Positions 8,814 through 14,679 of a stretch of DNA of 40,961 nucleotides are shown here, in pieces. The translations under genes were made by a program, and so were the position numbers. This stretch comes from Actinokineospora inagensis DSM 44258 (GTDB lineage: Bacteria; Actinomycetota; Actinomycetes; Mycobacteriales; Pseudonocardiaceae), in contig NZ_AXWW01000062.1 of the NCBI RefSeq assembly GCF_000482865.1, positions 1 to 40,961 of the forward strand. The letters are read 5' to 3'. The notes under the pieces were generated by a model. The model had not been told where the DNA came from. It was given only the letters and a program-made list of their open reading frames with translations, and made no database searches. Positions within the stretch are counted from its first letter, which is position 1. The number at the start of each line of letters is the position of its first letter.

Positions 8814-9938
8814 CTAGCGGCCGCGTGCCGAGGACCACGGGGCCCCCGAGCCCGGGTCCGGCGACGCCTGCGGCACCGGCACCCGCTGCAGCAGGCCGCG
8901 GATCAGCTCGGCGGGGGAGCGGCGGGACGCCTGCGCCTCCGGGGTCAGCACCAGTCGGTGCGCCAGCACCGGGATCGCCACCACGTGCAGGTCGTCGGGC
9001 ACCACGAAGTCCCGACCGGACAGCGCCGCCTGCGCCCTGGCCGCGCGCACCAGGTGCAGCGTCGACCGCGGCGAGGCGCCGATCCGGATCTCCGAGAGCC
9101 GCCGGGTCGCCGACACGAGCTCCACCGCGTACCGGCGCACCTCCTGCGCGATCTGCACCGTCCGCACCGCCTCGATCAGCCCGCGCACCTGGTCGCCGTC
9201 GGACACCGGGCGCAGTGTCGCCCACACGTCGTGGCCCGCGTGCTCGTCGACCATGGCCAGCTCGGCCTGCGGGTCGGGGTAGCCGATCGAGACCCGCGCG
9301 GTGAACCGGTCCCGCTGCGCCTCGGGGAGGGCGTAGGTGCCCTCCATCTCGATCGGGTTCTGGGTGGCGATCACCATGAACGGCGAGTGCAGCGGGTAGG
9401 TGTTCCCGTCCACCGTGACCTGGTGCTCCTCCATGCACTCGAGCAGGGCGGACTGGGTCTTCGGCGACGCCCGGTTGATCTCGTCGCCGACCACGATGTT
9501 GGCGAACACCGGGCCGGGCCGGAACTCGAACTCGTTGGTCTGCCGGTTGAAGATCGACACGCCGGTGACGTCGCTGGGCAGCAGGTCCGGGGTGAACTGG
9601 ATCCGGCTCACCGGGCAGTCGATGGACCGGGCCAGCGCCTTGGCCAGCGACGTCTTGCCCACCCCCGGCACGTCCTCGACCAGCAGGTGCCCCTCGGCCA
9701 GCAACGTGACCAGCGCGATCCGCACCACCTCGGGCTTGCCGACCAGCACCCGCTCCACGTTCTGCGCGATCCGCTGCGCCGTGGCGTGCAGGTCGTCGAA
9801 CCGGCCGGGCTGGCGCGGCGGCTGCGGCGGTTCCACCGGGGCCGTGGGGTAGGCACCGTGCTGCCCCGCGAACGGCTCGCCACCCGGTGCTGGGTAGTGG
9901 TTGCCCGGCAGGGCGGCATGCGGGGTGGGTGACGTCAC
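8814..9938 (-). CDS. MoxR-family AAA+ ATPase
   Basis: A 374-residue AAA+ ATPase of the MoxR class. Walker A is DVPGVGKTSLAKAL (near residues 90-103) and Walker B is VVGDEINRA (near 150). Sensor and arginine-finger segments follow, including ATQNPIEMEGTYALPEAQRDRF. MoxR ATPases act as chaperone-like remodelling factors for partner proteins, often DUF58 or von Willebrand A proteins such as the one encoded next. The first ~45 residues are Pro-rich and probably disordered. The GTG start at 9938 is set by an AGGAGGT 5 bases upstream, the strongest ribosome-binding site of this operon. It is the first gene of the operon and diverges from mraZ. Confidence 0.93.
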   Translation of the reverse strand: MTSPTPHAALPGNHYPAPGGEPFAGQHGAYPTAPVEPPQPPRQPGRFDDLHATAQRIAQNVERVLVGKPEVVRIALVTLLAEGHLLVEDVPGVGKTSLAKALARSIDCPVSRIQFTPDLLPSDVTGVSIFNRQTNEFEFRPGPVFANIVVGDEINRASPKTQSALLECMEEHQVTVDGNTYPLHSPFMVIATQNPIEMEGTYALPEAQRDRFTARVSIGYPDPQAELAMVDEHAGHDVWATLRPVSDGDQVRGLIEAVRTVQIAQEVRRYAVELVSATRRLSEIRIGASPRSTLHLVRAARAQAALSGRDFVVPDDLHVVAIPVLAHRLVLTPEAQASRRSPAELIRGLLQRVPVPQASPDPGSGAPWSSARGR

Positions 9939-10638
9939 GCGACCTCCTGGTGTTCCTCGGCGGCTGCCCGTTGCCCGGCGGCCCGGTCGGGGCCGTGGCC
10001 GGGCTCGGCGCGGGCGGACATCGCCGACCCGGCGGACGAACTCGGGAGCCTGCCATGGAGTGTGTCAAACGAGGGCGAAGTACCCAACGGTTCGACCCGT
10101 CCGACCGCCGCCGGTCGCCGCCCCGGCCGATCTTGCCAGGACAGCCCGCGGACGCCATCACCGGTGTTCGTTCCGATTTTCGCGCTGCCCACGCCGTTCA
10201 GACGCTCGGGGCACCCGATTTGGTTGATCTTCGTTCGCCCGCGCGCGGCGCCCGCCCGCCCGCCACTCGACGGGACCGGGTTCGTGGGTCGATCGGCGTG
10301 GCCGGTTGGTCCGGATGGTCCCGGCCCGTCCGATCCGCCGTCACCTGATCGCGGTGACACTGGGTGATTGACCGGCGACGCCGCGAGCGCCACCCGAACG
10401 GGTGAGTTCCGCGGGTGCCGCGCCGTCCCCCACCGCCACCCACCCGGATCCCCCACCGTGCCCCACACCTGCGCCTGACATGCGGTTCGCGCTCGTCGAC
10501 CCGCCCGTTTTGCCCGATCTTCCGAGGCGGGTCCAGGGCCGCCCCGCCGATCCGCCCCCCACCGCCCCCCATGGCGCCCCCACCGGCTCTAGCTGGGAAA
10601 ACACCCCGAACCCGGTCGGGAATCCCGTGCGATTCGCG
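9939..10638. other. Intergenic spacer between moxR-like gene and mraZ promoter
   Basis: No recognisable gene is present in this ~700-bp divergent region. Open frames are Pro/Arg-rich and lack ribosome-binding sites. It must contain the promoter of the moxR-like operon, but I could not identify it with confidence. Confidence 0.55.
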
Positions 10639-10690
10639 TTGACTGTGGTGAAAAGTGGGGTACTGTGGCGCCAAGTGGGGCAGACGGGGG
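10639..10690 (+). promoter_or_regulatory. mraZ (dcw) promoter with MraZ-binding repeats
   Basis: TTGACT (10639-10644) and TACTGT (10661-10666), 16 bp apart, form a plausible -35/-10 pair. GTGGGG at 10655, GTGGCG at 10665 and GTGGGG at 10675, plus a weaker G-run at 10685, recur exactly every 10 bp. TGGG-type repeats at one-turn spacing are the known binding sites of MraZ, which autorepresses the dcw operon. The repeats overlap the -10 element, as expected for repression. Confidence 0.75.
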
Positions 10691-10714
10691 TCCCATCGGG
10701 AGGTGGGCGTCGGG

Positions 10715-11146
10715 ATGTTCCTCGGCACGCACACCCCGAAGCTCGACGACAAGGGGCGGCTCACACTGCCCGCCAAGTTCCGGGAAGCGCTCGCGGGTGG
10801 GTTGATGGTCACGAAGGGTCAGGATCACTGCCTCTACGTGTTCCCGCGCGCGGAATTCGAGGAGATGGCGCGCAGGGTCGCCGCGGCCCCCCTGACCAAC
10901 GAGGCGGTCCGCGCCTACCAGCGGTACCTGTTCGCCGGAACCGACGAGCAGCGACCAGACGGGCAGGGGCGGGTCGCGATCGCACCGGAGCTGCGCAAGT
11001 ACGCGGGGCTGACCAAGGACTGCGTGGTCATCGGCGCGATCACCAGGCTGGAAATCTGGGACGCCGAGGCGTGGCAGACCTACCTGGACGAACACGAGGA
11101 CAGCTACTCCCAGGCCCGGGAGGAGGTCCTGCCCGGCGTGTTCTGA
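10715..11146 (+). CDS. mraZ: MraZ, dcw operon transcriptional regulator
   Basis: A 143-residue protein beginning [20 protein letters not shown]. It contains two AbrB/SpoVT-like DNA-binding halves, the first ending near residue 60 and the second containing [18 protein letters not shown] near residue 90. MraZ forms ring-shaped oligomers that bind TGGG repeats upstream of its own gene and repress the division cluster; such repeats are present at 10655-10690. The ATG at 10715 matches the usual family N-terminus. GGGAGGT lies at 10698-10704, and an in-frame GTG at 10703 is an alternative. It is separated from rsmH by over 550 bp, unusually far. Confidence 0.97.
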   Translation: MFLGTHTPKLDDKGRLTLPAKFREALAGGLMVTKGQDHCLYVFPRAEFEEMARRVAAAPLTNEAVRAYQRYLFAGTDEQRPDGQGRVAIAPELRKYAGLTKDCVVIGAITRLEIWDAEAWQTYLDEHEDSYSQAREEVLPGVF

Positions 11147-11576
11147 CGTGAACGGCGACAGGGCGCGGGTGCCGTGAGGCCTCGGTCCGCTCGCTTTCGG
11201 CCCTGGCACACCTTCCCCGGTGCCAGGTCTGACGAGCGGGCGGGGACCTGGCGGCACCCCGCTGTCGTCTCGGGCGAGTGGTCGTTCGGACAACCCGTTG
11301 TCCACCCGAATCCCGCTCGGCCAGGTCGGTCCTTCGACCGGTGGGTCGCCCCCGGGCGGACGGTGGTCCTGGAGGTTGGTGCTGTTCGGGCGGGCTGTCG
11401 CGTGAGCGACGCGGTTCGTCGGGGAGGCAGTTGTCCTCGGCGAGACGCGGTTGTGCGGGCGCTGTGCGGCTGCTCGGGTTCAGGGCTGTTGCTCGGGCGA
11501 GGTGGTTTCGGGAGTGAGGTCGTTCCGGGCGGGCGTGGTTGTTCGGGTGGTGCGTGGTGCGGAGAGGGGTGTTGCC
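11147..11576 (+). other. Unusual spacer between mraZ and rsmH
   Basis: About 430 bp with no recognisable gene, G-rich on the plus strand. A frame continuous with rsmH stays open through it, but its translation resembles no RsmH extension and has no ribosome-binding site. A diverged DnaA-box-like TTGTCCACC occurs near 11299. A candidate small ORF follows at 11577. Confidence 0.5.
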
Positions 11577-11711
11577 ATGACGGCGCGGCGTGCGTCCGGG
11601 TTGGTGGGGCGCGCGGTGGGGGCGGGGTTGTCCGGTTCGTCCCCGGTCGGGTCGTTCGTGGTCAGGGTCATGGTTCGCGTGGAATGGTGTGGAGCGGGGG
11701 GCGTGTGGTGA
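11577..11711 (+). CDS. Candidate 44-residue small protein coupled to rsmH
   Basis: An ATG at 11577 follows GGAGAGGGG (11561-11569) at good spacing and opens a 44-codon frame starting [18 protein letters not shown]. Its TGA (11709-11711) overlaps the GTG start of rsmH as GTGA, the same stop-start coupling used throughout this cluster. The product is basic and mildly hydrophobic, with no known domain. It may be a genuine small protein, a translational leader that feeds ribosomes to rsmH, or chance. I do not recognise a homologue. Confidence 0.3.
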   Translation: MTARRASGLVGRAVGAGLSGSSPVGSFVVRVMVRVEWCGAGGVW

Positions 11712-12664
11712 CCACCCGGCCCCGTCATGACCCGGTGTTGTTGGCGCGGGTGCTGGAGCTGCTCCGGCCCGCCTTGGCCGACCGGCCCGCTGTCCTGGTT
11801 GACGCGACCCTCGGTCTCGGCGGCCACTCCGACGCGTTGCTGTCCGAACACCCCCAGTTGACCCTGGTCGGTCTCGACCGCGACCCCAACGCGCTGGACA
11901 TGTCCCGCGAGCGGTTGTCCCGCCACGGCGACCGGGTGCACCTGGTGCACACCGTCTACGACGGACTGCCCGACGCCCTGGTCGACCTGGGACTGTCCCG
12001 GGTGGACGCCGTCCTGTTCGACCTGGGCGTCTCCTCGATGCAGTTGGACGTCGCCGACCGGGGCTTCGCCTACGCTCGGGACTCCCCACTGGACATGCGG
12101 ATGGACCAGACCACCGGCCGCACCGCCGCCGACGTCCTCAACGAGTACTCCGCCGCCGACCTGGCCCGCGTCCTGCGCGAGTACGGCGAGGAACGGTTCG
12201 CCGCCCGCATCGCCCGCGCCGTGGTCGCCGAACGCGAGCGGGAACCGTTCACCACCAGCGCCCGCCTGGTGGAACTGCTCTACGCCGCCGTCCCCGCCGC
12301 CTCCCGCCGCACCGGCGGCCACCCGGCGAAGCGCACCTTCCAGGCCCTGCGGATCGAGGTCAACGCCGAACTCGACGTCCTGCGCCGTGCCATCCCCGCC
12401 GCCCTGGCCGCCGTGTCGGTCGGCGGTCGCGTCGTCGTCGAGTCCTACCAGTCCCTGGAGGACCGGATCGTGAAGCGGGCCCTGACCGAGGTCGCCCGCT
12501 CCACCGCCCCGCCCGGCCTCCCGGTCGAGCTCCCCCAACACGCCCCTCGGTTCCGCCTGCTCACCCGCGGCGCCGAACTGGCCGACGAGACCGAGACCGC
12601 CGCCAACCCGCGCGCCCAGTCCGTCCGACTCCGGGCCGCCGAACGCATCCGGGAGGCCGCATGA
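11708..12664 (+). CDS. rsmH: 16S rRNA (cytosine-1402-N4)-methyltransferase RsmH
   Basis: A 318-residue S-adenosylmethionine-dependent methyltransferase (also MraW) that methylates N4 of C1402 in 16S rRNA. The conserved N-terminus [13 protein letters not shown] is followed by the SAM-binding [14 protein letters not shown] (near residue 37). [37 protein letters not shown] and [17 protein letters not shown] are family hallmarks. The GTG at 11708 gives a normal length and overlaps a small upstream ORF. GTG 11705 and ATG 11684 are in-frame alternatives. Its stop overlaps the ftsL ATG by four bases. Confidence 0.95.
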   Translation: MTTRPRHDPVLLARVLELLRPALADRPAVLVDATLGLGGHSDALLSEHPQLTLVGLDRDPNALDMSRERLSRHGDRVHLVHTVYDGLPDALVDLGLSRVDAVLFDLGVSSMQLDVADRGFAYARDSPLDMRMDQTTGRTAADVLNEYSAADLARVLREYGEERFAARIARAVVAEREREPFTTSARLVELLYAAVPAASRRTGGHPAKRTFQALRIEVNAELDVLRRAIPAALAAVSVGGRVVVESYQSLEDRIVKRALTEVARSTAPPGLPVELPQHAPRFRLLTRGAELADETETAANPRAQSVRLRAAERIREAA

Positions 12665-14379
12665 CCGCCCCACCGAGCAGCACCGGCAGGCTGCCCGCCC
12701 AGTCCCGCCGCCCGGACCCCACCCCGGACCCGGCGACCTCCACGCCCTCGGCTCACCCCGCCTCAGCTCACACTGCCTCGGCTCACGCGATCTCAACTAA
12801 CGCTGCCTCGGCTCCTCCCATCTCGACTGCCTCGACCGCTATGCCTTCCGCTTCAACCGCCTCCGCGTCAACCGTCTCTGCGTCGGCTCCTTCCGTCCCC
12901 ACTCCCTCCGTCTCCACCACACCGGTCGCCGCCACCGCGACCCCCACTCGTCCCCACCAGGCCGCCGACACCTCCGCGCCGCTCCCCACTCCAGACTCCG
13001 GGACCACCACGTCCCGCCAGTCCGACTCGGGCACCCGCGGCGCAGGCACCCGTGGCTCCGACGACGCCTCCCCGGCCCGTGGGGCGCGAAAGCCGCGCCG
13101 CCGCTCGCCCGGGTCGGAGGCCCGCTCCCGCCGCTCGCGGTCGGCCGAGGCGAGTACCGGCACCGAGCCCCGAACCCGCCGCCCGAGGCCCACCGACGCG
13201 GACCCCGACGGCCAGTCCACCGGCCGCGCGTCCCGCACCCGGTCAACGGACGGTTCCCGCTCCACTGACGCCGAGCGCGGCACCCGGTCGACCGCGAGCC
13301 GAGCCCGGACCGCCGATCGTGTTGCCGACCGTGACCGTTCGACCACGGCAGGCGCTCGCGCGGGCCGCTCCACCGACGATGATCGCGCGGCGCGGAGCCG
13401 GGTCGCGGCTGGTGCTCGGGGGCGCGCGGGAGCGACCGCCCGGCGTCGCGGTACATCGGTCGGCGGGCGGGCGAACCGTGGCCACGGACCGTTCGCGCGG
13501 TTGTTCGGAAGTATCGGGACCAAGCCGCGTGAGGTTGATCGGGAGAGCGATCTGCTGGACTCGCCCGCGCAGCCGCGCCGGTCGGATCGAGCGCTGCAGC
13601 GACCACGGACGGCGGTGCCCGACCGTGGCTATGTCCGGCGGTCCCAGCGTTCGCACGCCTCGTCGTCGACCGCGGTGGCGGACGCCGGGTCGGGTCGGGC
13701 GACGTTCGTCGTGCTGATCATCGCGCTCCTGGTTGTCGGGGTGGCGACCACGCTGTGGCTCACCACGCAGGCGATCGCGGACTCGTACACGTTGGAGAAG
13801 GCCAAGCAGGGAGCGGCCAGGCTGGCCGAGCAGGCCGCGAGCCTGCAGCAGGACGTGACTCAGCAGGAGGCCGCGCCCGCCCTGGCCGACCGCGCCCGCG
13901 CTCTTGGCATGGTCCCCGCGGGCGACTCGGCCTGGCTGGTTGTCAAGCCGGACGGCAGGGTCGAGGTCGTCGGCACCCCCAAACCCGCCGCCCCCGCGCC
14001 CGTCGAAGCGCCTCCGGCCACCCAGACCCCGGTGACGCCCGCGGGCGAGAACCCGACCGGGCAGACCCCGGTGGGCAACGGTGCCGAGGGGAACGCGGCC
14101 GGACCGGACGCCACCAGTCAGAACCCGGCGGGAACGCAGCCGGGCCAGCAGCAGACCAACCAGGTTCCCGGCCAGACCGGAAGCACGGACCAGGGACTCA
14201 CCGGCCAGACCACGACCGGCCAGACGCCCAATGGCCAGAACACCACCGGCCAGGCCGCGAACGGTCAGCAGGCGAACGGCCAGAGTGCGAACGGCGGCAC
14301 CGCCCAGCGGCAGAACCAGGGCCCGAACCAGCCGCGCATCGACACCGGTGCCACGCCACCCGCGGGTGGCGGCGGCTGA
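12661..14379 (+). CDS. ftsL: FtsL-like divisome protein with giant disordered extensions
   Basis: A 572-residue protein in the ftsL position, overlapping rsmH by ATGA. The FtsL-like core is one membrane helix (residues about 347-368, [19 protein letters not shown]) followed by a coiled-coil-like stretch to about 420 ([20 protein letters not shown]) and [21 protein letters not shown]. FtsL partners FtsB/FtsQ and activates FtsW-FtsI. The N-terminal cytoplasmic ~345 residues are low complexity: a Ser/Ala/Thr-rich part to about 130 and an Arg/Ser/Asp/Thr-rich part to about 300. The extracytoplasmic tail (about 440-572) is rich in Thr, Gly, Gln, Asn and Pro ([18 protein letters not shown]). Ordinary FtsL proteins are about 100-250 residues. 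Later in-frame starts could shorten the protein, but none is as well placed. Confidence 0.82.
   Translation: MTAPPSSTGRLPAQSRRPDPTPDPATSTPSAHPASAHTASAHAISTNAASAPPISTASTAMPSASTASASTVSASAPSVPTPSVSTTPVAATATPTRPHQAADTSAPLPTPDSGTTTSRQSDSGTRGAGTRGSDDASPARGARKPRRRSPGSEARSRRSRSAEASTGTEPRTRRPRPTDADPDGQSTGRASRTRSTDGSRSTDAERGTRSTASRARTADRVADRDRSTTAGARAGRSTDDDRAARSRVAAGARGRAGATARRRGTSVGGRANRGHGPFARLFGSIGTKPREVDRESDLLDSPAQPRRSDRALQRPRTAVPDRGYVRRSQRSHASSSTAVADAGSGRATFVVLIIALLVVGVATTLWLTTQAIADSYTLEKAKQGAARLAEQAASLQQDVTQQEAAPALADRARALGMVPAGDSAWLVVKPDGRVEVVGTPKPAAPAPVEAPPATQTPVTPAGENPTGQTPVGNGAEGNAAGPDATSQNPAGTQPGQQQTNQVPGQTGSTDQGLTGQTTTGQTPNGQNTTGQAANGQQANGQSANGGTAQRQNQGPNQPRIDTGATPPAGGGG
12746..12822 (+). 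repeat. Degenerate 15-bp tandem repeat in ftsL
   Basis: About five units related to CCTCGGCTCACNCNG follow one another and encode Ser-Ala-His-x-Ala steps ([16 protein letters not shown]). The period is a multiple of three, so copy-number change keeps the frame. Confidence 0.65.
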
Positions 14380-14651
14380 TGCCCGGCCGTCGCTCGGCGA
14401 CCACGATCCCGGGTCGGCCCCGGGACGGGGTTGCCGGGCCTGTCGGCCTGCGCACCCGCAGTCGGTATCGATCGCCGTCGCCGGCGCGTGAGCGGGTGAT
14501 CGCACAGTCGACCCGGCAGGCGCCGTCCCGGCGCACGCGTTGTCCACAGTCGACGGACACGCTCGTGACCGGACCGGGGCTTGCTCTGGGTGGTGGTACC
14601 CGAGCGGGGCAGTGGGAGTGCTCGGGCGCGAAGTCGGCAGGGGAGTGCTGA
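14379..14651 (+). CDS. Candidate 90-residue ORF coupled between ftsL and ftsI
   Basis: The ftsL stop overlaps an ATG as TGATG (14377-14381), opening a 90-codon frame starting [16 protein letters not shown]. Its own TGA overlaps another ATG as TGATG (14649-14653), which opens a 10-codon frame whose stop overlaps the GTG of ftsI (14680-14683). The product is Arg/Pro/Ser-rich and basic, like the disordered N-termini of many actinobacterial FtsI proteins. It may be a former FtsI N-terminus now in a different frame, a leader peptide chain, or chance. No known domain is visible. Confidence 0.3.
   Translation: MPGRRSATTIPGRPRDGVAGPVGLRTRSRYRSPSPARERVIAQSTRQAPSRRTRCPQSTDTLVTGPGLALGGGTRAGQWECSGAKSAGEC
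14540..14548 (+). promoter_or_regulatory. DnaA-box-like 9-mer
   Basis: TTGTCCACA at 14540-14548 matches the high-GC actinobacterial DnaA box exactly. It lies in the gap between ftsL and ftsI. It may be chance. Confidence 0.3.
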
Positions 14652-14679
14652 TGGTTGAGGCGGGATTGGCGGGCGGACA

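Noticed and set aside
9939..10638. Small protein genes in the moxR-mraZ spacer
   Set aside because: The open frames overlap each other on both strands, are Pro/Arg-rich, and none has a ribosome-binding site or known domain.
11174..11707. A 178-codon in-frame N-terminal extension of RsmH
   Set aside because: No stop occurs, but the translation has no relation to RsmH, lacks a ribosome-binding site, and RsmH is complete from 11708.
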